Assembly: GCA_037893245.1 (NCBI GenBank)
Contig: JBAIAA010000605.1
Location: 1-64,000 of the forward strand
DNA length: 64,000 nt
Source of the DNA: Crossaster papposus
Taxonomy: Eukaryota > Echinodermata > Asteroidea > Velatida > Solasteridae
Reading direction: 5' to 3'
The position numbers were made by a program, and so were the translations under genes. Positions 52,226-64,000 of this stretch are shown here, in pieces (position 1 is the stretch's first letter; each line of letters opens with the position of its first letter). The notes under the pieces are model-generated. The model searched no databases and was not told the origin of the DNA. It saw only the letters and a program-made list of their open reading frames with translations.

Positions 52226-52741
52226 GGTTGGGTTTGGGTGGTTGTGTTTTATAGTAAATATTGTTAACTGACCTGTTCGAAATTTTACAATCGTGGAAGC
52301 CGAGGAAAGCATAGCCTTGGTCAAGGCGTTCATCGTTACCCGTCCGTATGTACAGCGCAGCGGTAATCGGAGCTCAAACAACGACCTCACGCGGCCACTA
52401 TTAATATTATATGCAAATTAACTGAAGATACTTGAACGCCTTGGATCAATGGTTAAGTTGAGGTTTTAGGGGCGATGCTCACTATGCTAATAGATTAAGC
52501 TGACCTTCATAGTCGTTTTATTATTGGTCGAGCGTTCACCCGTAGAAACTGCATAATTTGAGCTAGCGGTGAAAGGTACGTCATAGCTATAGCTCGCGCA
52601 ACCCAGTCTCCTTAAATTGTGTACATATCACAATTAACCAATTGTGTATATATCACAATTTAAGAAATTGTACATGCGCAGTAATGCTGGCAAACTGAGT
52701 TGGTTCTTAAAGAGTGAATAAACAAGTGTAAAACGTTCTTA

Positions 52742-53110
52742 ATTGTGGAGTGCCGTGGTCTCGTGGTCTGGAGCATTGAATTTGTAATCTGTAGGTAAAG
52801 CTGCAGGTTGTGGGTTCGAGTCCGGCCTGGGACTATGGTGCGTGTGCCCTTGGGCAAGGCACTTTGTCACTCATTGCTTCTCTCCACCCAGGAGTAAATG
52901 GGTACCTGTGAGGGCAGAGATGGTTATTGTGGTTGATTTAGCTGCTTTGCGCCGAAATGGCAGCATCGAGCTGTATACTCCCCAGGGAGCTGAGATGGTA
53001 TTTGGAATGTTTCATGGGCCCAATGACCGGGGTAATAATAAAGCGCTTTGATACACCCACATTGTGGGAGTCTAAAAGCGCTATTTAAAGAACTAGCATT
53101 ATTATTATTA
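52742..53110 (+). mobile_element. tRNA-derived SINE with (ATT)n tail
   Basis: The head contains GTGCCGTGGTCTCGTGGTCT (A-box-like) and GGGTTCGAGTCCGGCC (B box). The body ends with AATAAAGCGCTTTGATACAC and AAAAGCGCTATTTAAAGAAC, a 3' domain shared by many deuterostome SINEs and their LINE partners, then (ATT)n. Confidence 0.8.
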
Positions 53111-53114
53111 TTAC

Positions 53115-54672
53115 TTGAATTAGTTGGTTTAAGTTTGGGGTAAGATAAGAAAAAAGGCGGTTAGGGTACAGAAAGAAAGAAAAAGTCGGGTTAGGGTACA
53201 GAAAAATAAAAACAAGTTCATATTACCGCATTAACAGCAATTCTGACACGCCAGATATGTACATGTACAATAGCGGGAATTGTAATGGTTTTTTCAACAT
53301 GCAGGTTGTCAGGATCAAACCATTTAAATGCAGGGAACACGACTGCTCGTTGCTCACGCAGTGTCAGTGTGTGGTGGACTTTGTACAGTAAAATGGGAAA
53401 CCTTAGTCAATATTTTCAGACAATTTACAATATATTTCTGCATATTAAACAATAATGTTATATTTTCCGTGTTATGTTTTACAATAGAGTTGGGTTTGAG
53501 CCAACAAACATTTTTGACCGTAAAACAAAATCCGTTTGCACACAAAAAAACTACAAATAAAAATCGATTTGATTGCTCAAACACCCCAGACTTTTCTGAA
53601 AAGCTAAAATTGACGATTGCCCTTTTTAAACACAATGAGTTGAATAAGTTTCCGGAAGCGTATTGTACGTTTTATAATCATTTAAAGAAATTCAGGGTTA
53701 GGGCAACTTTCGTCAGATCGTTTTGAGAAAAACATTTCTAAAAAAATCACATAAAATCCAGTTTGATGTTATTTTTCAACTCTTATTTACATAAATAATA
53801 AAAACGAAATACAAAAATACAAGTAAAATCATCAACAAAAGATTGTTTTTTGCATGTATTGGCCAAAGTTACCCAGCGTGAAAAAGTTGCCCCATTTTAC
53901 GTTATGTTTGGGGGTGGGTCACGGTGCACGTTTATTGGTTCTGATGTGAGAGTTAATATACCCCTTTTCTATCTCTGGGGTGGAAATATAATACACCAGT
54001 TAAGGCATCCGCGTTTTGGTATGTCTGACCATGGAGCAATCTGACGGTAATAAAAAAAAAATTGCGTGGACGGCACTAATAATCATTAGGGACAAACATC
54101 CCCTCTGGAAGCTGGTTTATATACTCTATACTTGGTGTAAGTAATTACCAGGCCTATGTGTTTTCTGCATTTAAAGTGGTTTGATCCTCACAATTACAAC
54201 CCGCATGTTGAAAATACCCCATTGAAATTCCCGCCATGTACAGTAGGCCTACATGTATACGTATCCCATTGAACCTTTTAACAATAGAAGCGGGCCGGGC
54301 GTCATTGTAAGCGCCATTGTACACATCTGGCGTGTCAGTCACCATGAGGAGGGCGTGTATATACTAATAATTATAATAATCATGTATATCGTATGCCAGG
54401 CCTCATTACGAATAACAACAAGCCAAGGTACAGTGCCGACAGTTCATTGGATGGAACGCAAGCACCGCTGACCTCATGAACACTCGCAAGTGCTGATTGG
54501 CTAGGCTTGCGTACGACGGTTATTGACGGTCTAAAACGCAAGAACTCTACTACAACGTTAACAAACAAAAGTTGTAAACCAACCTCTGGCAAAAAAAAGA
54601 AAAAAATTGGCAAAAACAAGGTTACAGACCAAATTTTCCCGGGAGCTTTGTTGTTTTTGATTGATAATCAAA
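53115..54672. other. No gene seen
   Basis: Non-coding intergenic sequence with two short GGTTAGGGTACAGAAA repeats near 53160-53205. The 132-codon frame at 53328-53726 overlaps an equally long antisense frame and has no recognisable domain. Confidence 0.5.
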
Positions 54673-55265
54673 GATTATGCAAAGGTAATTACCTGCAGTA
54701 TAATCGAGATTATATGAGTCCTCCGGAGGTGAGAATCAACTTGCGTCTGTTACCTGTTAGGGCGCCATCACCAGTCTTGAAAGAATTAGCCCCACTTCCC
54801 GCTCAACTCTCTGACCTTCGACCTTTTTGAAAGTACTGTTAGGAAACTGGGTAGGGTCTCCTCATGAAGATACAGTGTAATGACAAACACTATCAATATA
54901 AAAACAGGTGGGCTAAACTCTGAACAGTAAAAACATAACTGATGAACAACCTGTTATAACAATGGCTCTAAACGTAACAAGAGCAACATGAAAACATACA
55001 AGTAGTCATAACAAACAACTGATAAGTTGGGACTGCCAACCTAAGAACTGGGTGCAGTACCAGAACAGTAAGAACATAACTTAAATAGAAAATACTGTAC
55101 TAAAATGGGAATCGGAGGAACTCATCTCCGATCCACCACAAACACGATTTAAGTGTTCTGTCTTAATAGAAAGTAACTATAAGCAATTACAAGAAAAACC
55201 CCTGTTAAAGGTTAAATGAGAATCATGGGCCAGGGTCGTCTGGCATGAGAACATGACTCGGGTGG

Positions 55266-55376
55266 GAGTTGATTCTCACCTCCCGAGGACTCGTATAATC
55301 TCGATTATACTGCAGGTAATTACCTTTGCATAATCATTGATTATACTTCGCCTCCTTCGGTTTCGAATCAACTTGC
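55266..55376. repeat. DIRS internal complementary region
   Basis: The first part (GTTGATTCTCACCTCCCGAG ... TTTGCATAATC) is the complement of the element's left tip (54673-54745). The second part (GATTATACTTCGCCTCCTTC ... AATCAACTTGCG) is the complement of its right tip (60104-60145). The two tips meet at about 55331. Confidence 0.9.
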
Positions 55377-56500
55377 GATTTTGAAGCTGCTTGGAGAATA
55401 ACTTTTGCCATTACAGAATTTGCTGATGGCTTGTTATAAAACCTGCTAAACATCGACTCAGATGCCCAGTCAGCCGACTCCAGAATATCCTTCATGGACA
55501 CTCCCAATCGGAATGAAGCAGATGTGGCTGCCCCACGAGTGGAGTGGGCTTTAAACTTTTGCGTGTCAACGCCAGCACTCTGTAAAAGTGCGACGATCCA
55601 TCGACTCACAATAGAAGACACAACTTTCCCATGTGGCTTCAGATAACTTATAAGAAGCTGCGTCTCAGTACCCCGCACAGCTGCTGTGCGATCCCGATAA
55701 CACGAGACAGCTTGAACCGGACAAATGGATTTGTCTTCAAAGGCCTTAATCTCAACCACTCTCATTGTATGGCCTGGTCGACTTTGTTTCAGTAACTGAC
55801 AGGGAACAAATTTCAGTGAATGAGGTGTCACCACCAAGTGGTTTATATTTAAATGAACCAGCGAAGACACCCTTCCTGTTGTGACCAAGGCTAACAGAAG
55901 GACCATTTTCAGTTTCAACATTCTCAAGGAAAGGGAAGACCACGACCCTAGTTGTGAGAGAAAAACAAGAACTGACTCCACATCCCAAGTCACCATATAC
56001 TTTGGCTTGGGTTGATTACGGTTAAAAAAAACCTTTCATGAGCTGGACTACTGCCTCACAGCGTCCCACTGGAATACCACCAACTGGGTCATGGTATCTT
56101 GAGATTGCTGACCTGTAAACACCGAGAGTTCTGTAACTCAACCCTTTCTTCTCGCATGTGACCAAGAATTCAAATATATCCGTCAAAGGTGCTGAAAGTG
56201 TATTAAGTGATCGTTCACGACACATATCCCAAACTTTCCAGGATGATTGGTATTGTTTGTGAGTTGAAACTCCGAGTCTACAGCTTGCAAGCATAACTTG
56301 GGCAACATTGCTTGAAAAACCCTCTGCTTGGTAACGATTCCGGAGACACACCATGCCGCTAGATGCAGGGATTGCGCCAAGGGGTGCCCCTGACCCGAGT
56401 CGGGCTGTGTCAGTACCTGATCCCCTTGTGGAAGTAAAATTGGTGAAGCTATTGCCAGTCGCAATAGCACAGGGTACCAGACCTGGGTCGTCCAAGTTGG
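55334..56500 (-). pseudogene. DIRS tyrosine recombinase (YR)
   Basis: The C-terminal catalytic part shows a first Arg in TTGRVSSL, the H-x-x-R motif in KAHSTRGAATSASF, and a Tyr in ESMFSRFYNK, the expected R-H-R-Y set. The N-terminal core-binding part (STHKQYQSSWKVWDMCRER) is in another frame (56022-56888). The two parts are separated by a stop or frameshift near 56022, so the product is split. Confidence 0.88.
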
Positions 56501-56699
56501 GGCAACTACTAGCAAATCTATCTTCTCCAGTTGTACCTTCTGCAAAACCTGAACCAAGAGACAGAAGGGCGGAAACGCATACCCTAGTTCGCTCTTCCAA
56601 GTTATCGAGAATGCATCGATTGCGATTGCTATTGCTATTGCGGGTCGGGTTTCCATCAACTGCCCCGGTACATGGTACCGGGGCAGTTGATGGTTTATC

Positions 56700-58113
56700 C
56701 GGGAGGCAAATAAGTCCACTGTCGGGCGTAGGCCAAATCTTCTGCACACCTGTGCAAGGAGACTGGGATCCAACATCCATTCTAGTCTGTCCATAAACAC
56801 CCGAGAGTGATGATCCGCAAGGACATGGTCGACTCCTGGTACATGACAAGCTGTTATGGTTATGTTCCTCATCATGCACCATTTCCACATGGACACCGCT
56901 AACTTGGACAGGCTGTCGGTATGCGTGCCCCCTTTGTGCTTTATGTACGACAAGGCTGTCCTATTGTCCAACTTCAACATTATGTGACAGTCCTTTTTGC
57001 CCTTGGCAGATGTCTGTAGGGCCAGGAAGGAAGCCAGAAGTTCCAGGTAGTTGATATGTTGGGTTTGCTCTGACAGAGACCAACGACCTCCTGTCTGACC
57101 GAGCGGACAATGAGCCCCCCAGCCTTGCGGGTGTGGTAAAATTAATGGTTTGCCATTCCACTGTTTGAGGCAATGTTTCCACCACTGACACCAGGCTTTG
57201 ATAAGAGGGATCCCTGTGAATTGACTGGATCAGATCCGACTGTAATGCCCTCAGAAGGACTGGGGCAGGAACTACATCGTCTGAAGTTGCTGTCATTTTC
57301 CCAATGACACTCGCTAATTTCTCCGCAGTTAGGCGCGGGGTCAAGGCCACTTTACTGCAAAGCTTCTCCAAACTGCTGACTTTTTCGTCTGGGAGACTCA
57401 AAGTCATTTGCTGGGAATCGATAATATGACCTAGATATCTGATTCGAGTTGTCGGTGTGAGTTTGGACTTGTCCCTGTTTACTAATAACCCAAGGTTGTG
57501 GAGCATGTTGAGAATGTAGTTCATCTGCCTGTAGCATTCTGCTTCGGATTGTGCTACCAGAAGTAAATCGTCCAGATAAATGACCACCTTCATTGATCTG
57601 TGTCTCAGGTGGGACATCACCGGCTTCATTAGCTTTGTGAATACCCGTGGTGCTGGGGACAATCCGAAGGGGAGTACTTGGAACTCGAATATGGTCTTCT
57701 CCCACTGAAAACGCAGGAACTTCCTGCTGTCCTGCTAGATAGGAATCATGAAATATGAATCTTTTAAATCTATCGAAATCATGGAGTTCCCTTTCTGAAC
57801 AATATTCTTTGCATGTTGTATTGACTCCATTTTGAAATGCTCTGTCTTGATGAACCAATTGAGATTCTTGAGATTGAATACTAGTCGGAAGCCCCCTGAG
57901 GCTTTTGGAACAACAAAAAGTGTTGAGATGAATTGACCCGGTGAGTTGTGAACTTTGATGATCGCTCCTTTGTTGAGCATCTTTTGTATTTCGTCGGAAC
58001 ATGTCGGATGTTTTTGCTTGTCCATATGTATCGGGCTTGAGTTGAACTGGCTGTCTGAAGAAAGGGATTCTGTACCCAACCACAATCTGTAGTATCCATG
58101 GGTCACTTGTCAA
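56700..58113 (-). pseudogene. DIRS reverse transcriptase and RNase H
   Basis: RT motifs: FVVPKASGGFRLVFNLKNLN, ISIDLKDSYFMIPI, then an in-frame TAG at 57735-57737, then LPFGLSPAPRVFTKLMKPV and the catalytic YLDD (in KVVIYLDDLLLV). RNase H follows after a +/-1 shift near 57120-57160 (KLDNRTALSYIKHKGG, then HVPGVDHVLADHHSR). Downstream is the DIRS-typical VDLFASRINHQLPRY. Confidence 0.9.
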
Positions 58114-58202
58114 TCTTTCCCATGCCTGTAAATGCCATTGTATTTGTCCGGCATAACAAAGACCATAATCTGGTACAGAATCGAATTCTCCCCGGAGATG
58201 AA

Positions 58203-59789
58203 TTAGGTTTTTGAGAAACTTTGGGGGTTTTTCTTTTCGTGACGAAAAGAACTCCTCTTATCTGTCCCCTGTGCACTTTGATAGCGGCTTCGTCCGTTAA
58301 AGGATCGGTCGTTTGATCGGTTTTGGTAGGGCTGATACCGAGACCTATATTTCTGACTCTTGTCCTTGCGAGACCAGGATTGGGAGTATGACCCTTTGTC
58401 TTTGGCTTTGTTTTTCAAAGTTGACGAAGAGTCTTTACCAGTGGATTTGACAACTTTTTGGGTGACTTTATTCATTTTATCATCTTCATCCACTTTCTGA
58501 GCCCATTCTTTGCCATATAGGCAAGTCATAGAAGGCTTCACGTCTTGAAGGTAGCCGTCTTGACGGATGAAGGGTTCAGCTCGGCGAAGCCGATGGACAG
58601 ACAAGCGCTGAATGGCTGAACCAAGTAGACTACCTGCTGAGGTGAGAAGAGGTTTCAGCTCTTTGTTTTGGATTGACTGATTCAACTCTATGGCCTTAAT
58701 CAAGGGTAAAGCCGCTCGGAGGCAATCTTCTTGTATGGACCACATAGAATTATCATTCTTCCATGCGTCCACCTTTGTCTTCTTCATTGAAGCACGGATA
58801 GGCTTGGGCATGTCCGGAGCCTTAACATATTGCCCGACCGAGGCATCGGGAACTAAGTTCTCCACCAGTTCATCCCTTTTGGCCTGATCGAGTGTGTGAG
58901 TCCTTTGCTCTTTCCACCAGTCTAATACAGACTGTTCAAACATGGCTCCCTTTGCCTCCGCATGAGGGTTTGTGAGCGATGATGCAATAGCACATGGGGT
59001 ATCGCTTCGGACTGTAGGACCATCTTTTGGGGCATTGAGGTCATTACCCAGAGACAGCGGCCGATTTCACCAATGTTAGGATTAATCCTAGGAAGAGTAA
59101 CTCCTCCTAACTTGCAATAGATCCAATGCAAGTTAGGATGAGTTACTCATCCTAACTCGAGATAGGATTAATCCTAGCGTTTCGTGAAATCGGCCGCAGA
59201 TCTTGCACGCTACCCGCATGCATGGACACAGCATCGTCATCAGCCTCGATGTGTCTTCGTTTTGGTGATGATCAGGAGGGCCACTCCGATCATCATCAGA
59301 CCCAGAACCTGAGCTGAAGGAACTGTGCGCCTACTGGAACGAGATCGAGATCTGTATCTTGGTCTGTGGCGATGAGCTCTCGTAAAGGAACGAGATCTGG
59401 AACGAGAATGCCTTTCACCAAAGCTATTGAGGGCTTCAGCTAGCATAATGCCTCCGTCTGCTGTTGCTGCATGCCAGCAATTGTGGCCAGTTGCAGGCTT
59501 GAAAAGGCCTTATCGTGTGATGGGCCAGACCTTCGGCACTAGCACTACTAGCAGTGGCAGATGCTTTTGTATGTCTGTGACTAGTAGTAGTATGATTATC
59601 CCGAGTATCACCCTCACAGTGCAAATCACGGCCCCTAAACGGGAGGCGTGAAAGGTCTGGATCAGTGTCACGGTCCCGAACTAAGGGGAAGCGTGAGTTA
59701 GACCTGGAAGTCGAACTATTATCTGTCATGTCTGGCACCAAGGCGACAGGGACAGGGACAGAGACAGACTCGCTAGTTGAAGTCGACAT
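58203..59789 (-). pseudogene. DIRS gag-like ORF1, interrupted
   Basis: The N-terminal half (59789-59240) is Ser/Arg-rich and frameshifted near 59440. The C-terminal half (58943-58203) reads EQSVLDWWKEQRTHTLDQAK and ends with an Arg/Ser/Tyr-rich tail. A palindromic insertion (59062-59196) and several stops lie between. Identity rests on position in the element. Confidence 0.65.
59062..59196. mobile_element. 135-bp palindromic MITE in the DIRS gag
   Basis: The ends CGGCCGATTTCACCAATG and GTTTCGTGAAATCGGCCG are inverted, with TAGGATTAATCCTA boxes inside. CAG occurs on both sides, a possible 3-bp duplication. The insertion sits in coding sequence, so the DIRS copy was already or thereby inactivated. 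Confidence 0.8.
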
Positions 59790-60172
59790 GACGGCTCAAT
59801 CAGAGAGTCAGACTCAGAGTCAGACTCAATGACAAGAGAAAAACCTGTAAAAACAAGTCAATAAACTACACAAATAGGTAGAGTGAGTCCTCAAAAGGAC
59901 TGCAAAATCGAGGTAAAGATCAATACAAAATTGAAACCTCGACAAGGAAACGTATATATCACTAAGGGGAAAAACAATCCCTGTGAAAATACTCACGTTC
60001 GCGACGCCCGTCGTAGTAAGCAGAAGAGGTCGAAGATCAGAGAGAGTGAGCGGGAAGTGGAGCTAATTCTTTCAAGACTGGTGATGGCGCCCTAACAGGC
60101 AGCAGACGCAAGTTGATTCGAAACCGAAGGAGGCGAAGTATAATCAGCTGTTTTTTTGCTTATCATGAAAAA

Positions 60173-63126
60173 CCACTGATCTCTATAACTGGATAGGTCG
60201 AGCGTACATTGATGGGATAGCGAGCCGTGAAGTCACCGGCGGCCATGTTGGGGTATTCAAAACATTGCCTTCGTGCATGCAAAAGACGCGTATACACGTC
60301 GAAAGTGAGACAGTGGCAGTAGCGATGGTGGGTAAAAATGCATTAAAATCTTTTGTAAATAAGTAAATTTATTAAATAAACTCGCAGACTGTGCGATCAG
60401 TATCTATCTTTGTAAAAAATGTCAGGACTACGGTTTTAAAAGAGATTTAGGAGAACATTGTTGGGCGAAAACGATATTTTCGTTTCCACATGAATTCCAG
60501 CGGGATTTTTTCATATTGTGGTCCTATCCATCATTTTATTGGAAATAAAAACTGGGATATTTCGAAAGAACAGTAGATTTATAGAATCAGTTGGTCTATG
60601 ATACCCTTACAATATGATTGAATTCCACAATACAGGTATTTTGCAGACCAATTTTGTACCCATTCCATAAGGTTGTTTCACGTTCCGCGGCCATCTTGGA
60701 TTCAGCGCAAAAAGGGGTACGCAACTTACCCGGATGATAGCGTGTTTATATGGGTGTTCCCCTCTCCTACATGTAGTAGGCCTACAGAGGGCGCTCTACT
60801 GAGCATGCGCAACTGGAACGTGAAACAACCTTATGAAGACTGTCCCGTTGACTTGCACGTCAAACAGTTCATGGTGGTAATTTGTGTACACATTCGTACA
60901 CAACATATTGTGTCATGAACTATTTGACGTGCATAAATTTAATGTTCTGTAGAATTATCCCAATATCGCAATGATCACAGTTTTTTCTCTCACAATTCTG
61001 GAAGTGTAGAGCCACCTATTAATAACAATAATAGTATTATTAAATGCATGGTGTAGGCCAAGGCTATCATGGTGGAACTTAGGATGTAGACACGTATTTC
61101 CAATACTTCAGAACAATTTCATTTTCGCCCACAAATCTCTCTTAAAAACGTAGTCCTTATGACAATTGACATTCCTTACAGTGCTCAAATGAAATTTCAC
61201 TCTCTGAAGAAATGGGTATGCCAAATAAATTGAGAATTTTGTGTTTTTAAAATAGCGTCATGTTACAACATTCTTTCCTTGGCATTTAATTTATACCTGT
61301 ATATTTTTTTCTTTGTACACTACAGCTAATTGGTTTACCCAAGTCCACTTCTTGCTACTAAGATGTCAGTCTGTACAGCTTATTACGGCTGGACAAGTCA
61401 TAGGACGAACTGCTCCCACCACAGAGGGACAACAGATGACAGCGAATGTCAAAACTTATTTTGTTTAACCATCAGTAAATACGGTAGCATAATTGACCAA
61501 CTACGTTTTCCAAGATAAGCTATCTCGGTGTTCCACATTTCTTAGATGTGCTGCAAATATATTGCAGAACTCTGCATCTTGGCATTTCATGTTTCAACAA
61601 TATAAGTACAGATAATAAAACAGTCGCAACAGTCACAAACCTATCTTTGTAACATGGAAATATATTGAACATGTGTTTTATGAAAACTGACAAATCTGGT
61701 TAAAATTGTATTGTTAATATTCAAAGCAAATTATACAGATGTTAAAATGACATGGATTTACCCAGTCAGTGTTCTCCACAATCACTGGGTAGCGGCCGCC
61801 CTGTGTACATGTTACGCTGTTCTGTCATATTTTTATGCTGCCCTGTTAAAATGTTATGCCGCCCTGTCAAATTGTGCTTTTCAATCATGGTTTTATTTTG
61901 CTTTGTTACAAAACAAAAATTGTGGTGTACAAATCTTTAATATTGTGTTCATATCGCACAAATATCTAGAAACACTCACAATTCAAAGTTAAAGCCGTAC
62001 AAGGGTGTCCTATTAAAATTTGGTCTGTGAAGAATGCTGCCAAATGTATCTTTGCATAGTATCAACAATTATTATTCTAAAATGACATCGCAAGTTTTGT
62101 TTTGGTTTTAAATTCATAAACAGTCGGGGTTAATTGTTTTTTATTTGGTTTTATAACATCAGTAAACAATACATAATAAGCATATTGTTACTATGGCAGT
62201 AGTTATTACATGTTATATGTAGTGTATCAATGTAAAATAAAAGCATAAAGCAAAATTGAATCCATTGTGTGACTTATGTCATTATTTACACATGTGATTT
62301 ATATTTTTAATTGTGATTTATTTCAAGTTTCTCAAGTTCATACCGTAGTTTAAGCCATAGAGGTGTATCTTTATTATACAGCTCTATGGTTTAAGCTCAA
62401 AACCACATAATAATTTTTTTCTGTCCACTTGTCCAGCAAGAATTTTTGGGACCCTTTCTAAAAAATTTACTAAACATTAGGTTGATTCCAAATCTGGACA
62501 CTGCCTTTAAAACCCCACGAACAAACCATGATGTGCCAATTAAATTTTCCTGAAACACACTGACATTTTTTCAATTTTTTCAACATTTTTTTATTTTATC
62601 ATAAAACTGGCACTTTTTAGTGTCTGGATATAAAATTAAACCAAACATTTCAAGAATTTCCTTAATCCAAAAAAATTAGTTTTGCCTTTTCCTTGTTCCA
62701 GTTTGTGCATAAGGTTATGATGTGGAATTTTCCCCAAAAAAAAACACAAAAAAAACACCAAACAAATAATTTAGAAGTTGGAAATTCTTGAAAATACTTG
62801 TCCGACATATCCCATAGACTTTGCACTGTATTGCATCGTCTCACACGAATGTCTCATATCTTTTCCCAAAAATGGGCCTATTTAACATTGAAACTTGGCG
62901 TATACATATAATTCTTGGGTGTTATTATGTTTAACTTAATTTTCCTGATCAAACTGGATTGCTTTTGTGATGTTAACTTCGTTTCCTGTGATATTATGTA
63001 CATTCGTTTTCTCGGTCTTGCGCTATACAAACGTGTGTACGCCTGCAATGTTTTTAATATCCCAATATGGCCGCTGATGGCTTCACGTGCAGAGCCGCTC
63101 GACCTATCCAGTTATAGAGATCAGTG
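60173..63126. mobile_element. 2.95-kb DNA element with perfect 8-bp TSD (hAT or P type), no transposase seen
   Basis: The ends CACTGATCTCTATAACTGGA and CCAGTTATAGAGATCAGTG are perfect inverted repeats continuing to GGTCGAGC. The flanks TGAAAAAC (60165-60172 and 63127-63134) are a perfect 8-bp duplication. Subterminal text (GGCGGCCATGTTGGGGTATT / AATATCCCAATATGGCCGCT) is also inverted. Inside are a palindrome (60669-60837) and otherwise A/T-rich sequence without a recognisable open frame. Confidence 0.9.
60669..60837. mobile_element. Nested inverted-repeat element
   Basis: The ends AAGGTTGTTTCACGTTCCGC and AACTGGAACGTGAAACAACCTT are inverted. It contains ATGCGCA/TTGGATTCAGCGC-type text and no frame. 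It lies inside the 60173-63126 element. Confidence 0.7.
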
Positions 63127-63351
63127 TGAAAAACACGTAGAATTTTGGCTGGTAACCTGTTTTTAATGAGCAAGACTTTTTTGTGCTAAGCAAATTGTTG
63201 TGCTTAGCAGCTCCGTGAAAACGGGAAATCCCGCGGAAAGGAACGCGTTGCACTCGTTGCGACATCACACGATGTTGCGACATCACACGATGACGCGATG
63301 AGTGCTACGTACGTGTGCAACATGTTCCTTTCTACGAAAGCCCGTTAGTGC

Positions 63352-64000
63352 CATCTTTATTTATATTTTCAATGCATTTATTTATATTTTCACTGCATTT
63401 ATTTATATTTCCATTGCATTTATTTATATTTTCAATGCATTTATTTATATTTTCACTGCATTTATTTATATTTTCAATGCAGCTAATTATATTTTCCACA
63501 GCAGTTAATTTTGTTTTCATGAACTTTACGAAACCAAGTTTGGGTCGCGCGCCTGAGTACAACATCGAATACAGGCCTGATAGTTCAACGACCCCGTTTC
63601 ACAAAGGCCGTAGGACGCGCAGTCTATTTTTAGTAACTTTTGGCTCTCTGCATTTATTTATTTTGGCTCTGCATTTATTTATTTTGGCGAGTGCATTTAT
63701 TTATATTTTCACCTCATTTATTTATATTTTCACTGCATTTATATATATTTTCACTGCATTTATTTATATTTTCAATGCATTTATTTATATTTTCAATGCA
63801 TTTATTCATATTTTCACTGCATTTATTTATATTTTCAATGCATTTATTTATATTTTCACTGCATTTATTTATATTTTCAATGCATTTATTTATATTTTCA
63901 ATGCATTTATTTATATTTTCACTGCATTTATTCATATTTTCAATGCATTTATTTATATTTTCACTGCATTTATTTATATTTTCAATGCATTTATTTATAT
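63352..64000. repeat. 21-bp minisatellite (ATTTATTTATATTTTCAATGC), runs off the window
   Basis: Two blocks (63352-63500 and about 63690-64000) of a 21-bp unit with two main versions (TTTTCAATGC and TTTTCACTGC). Both strands stay open because 21 is a multiple of three, giving false repeat proteins. The middle (63500-63690) is mostly unique. Confidence 0.92.

Larger units (their letters stand above)
54673..60145 (-). mobile_element. DIRS-like YR retrotransposon, full-length but mutated
   Basis: Order on the minus strand: gag-like (59789-58203), RT/RNase H (58113-56700), tyrosine recombinase (about 56500-55334). The ends are inverted repeats (54737-54830 and about 60008-60108; shared AATCAACTTGCGTCTG and GGGCGCCATCACCAGTCTTG). 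An internal complementary region (55266-55376) joins the complement of the left tip to that of the right tip. This is the diagnostic DIRS arrangement, used to make a circular DNA that the recombinase inserts without target duplication. Frames are broken by an in-frame TAG in RT, a frameshift before RNase H, and a 135-bp palindrome in gag. Confidence 0.93.

Noticed and set aside
53328-53726. 132-codon frame with its antisense twin 53354-53635
   Set aside because: No recognisable motif, non-ATG start, both strands open; A/T-rich chance frame is the simpler view.
56353-56796. 147-codon plus-strand frame inside the DIRS element
   Set aside because: It is antisense to the YR/RNase H linker region, whose minus-strand reading has clear motifs.
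63332-63935. Tandem-repeat frames (NINKCSENINKCIE) on the minus strand
   Set aside because: They are translations of the 21-bp minisatellite, open because the unit length is divisible by three.

Overview
The window is eukaryotic: genes are split by GT-AG introns, coding density is very low, and transposon debris fills most of the space. The mix of DIRS-type YR retrotransposon, PIF/Harbinger, hAT/P-like, mariner-like and Helitron-like elements, several LINE families and tRNA-derived SINEs, with long poly-C tracts, fits an invertebrate deuterostome. An amphioxus-like genome is my first guess, a hemichordate or echinoderm the second; this is inference from style, not a database result.

Three host genes can be reconstructed exon by exon. 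(1) A plus-strand SDR oxidoreductase of the BDH1/HSD17B2/RDH (SDR9C-type) group has five coding exons (7825-8011, 11097-11309, 11958-12140, 13532-13669, 14246-14586; 353 aa). A second intact first exon lies at 1567-1753, inside a duplicated promoter/exon-1 block. (2) A minus-strand RDH11/12/13/14-like SDR (SDR7C-type) has exons 28591-28445, 25940-25749, 25438-25154, 24978-24762 and 24095-23993. Its first recognised exon is the only intact member of a six-copy exon array (26994-28591). (3) A plus-strand small mitochondrial inner-membrane protein, best read as the 6.8-kDa proteolipid of ATP synthase (ATP5MJ/MP68), has exons 38288-38414, 40899-40931 and 43998-44014 (58 aa). Its first intron opens with 33 further copies of a 60-bp unit derived from the exon 1/intron 1 boundary.

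Layout: 1-10.8 kb holds two copies of the SDR9C promoter/exon-1 block separated and interrupted by foldback and MITE-type elements; 11.1-14.6 kb holds the SDR9C body; 14.7-17.7 kb a decayed Harbinger element; 17.8-20.8 kb a LINE with nested insertions; 21.8-22.5 kb another LINE tail; 23.1-24.0 kb a motif-rich foldback element; 24.0-28.6 kb the SDR7C gene; 29.5-30.8 kb a near-perfect 1.27-kb palindrome; 31-35 kb mostly featureless sequence; 35.1-36.1 kb a mariner-like element; 38.3-44.0 kb the ATP5MJ-like gene with a Helitron-like insertion in intron 2; 44.4-49 kb nested DNA elements; 49.5-52.0 kb a minus-strand LINE split by a MITE; 52.0-53.1 kb a terminal-repeat array and a SINE; 54.7-60.1 kb a near-complete but mutated DIRS element; 60.2-63.1 kb a 2.95-kb element with a perfect 8-bp target duplication; 63.35-64 kb a 21-bp minisatellite running off the edge.

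The most unusual signal is the ATP5MJ array. A piece of coding exon with its own 5' and 3' splice-site-like sequences was amplified about 34 times with a period (60 nt) and an exon part (33 nt) that are both multiples of three, so readthrough and alternative donor use can both stay in frame. A second theme is that many unrelated inverted-repeat elements have interiors made almost entirely of degenerate copies of one short motif.
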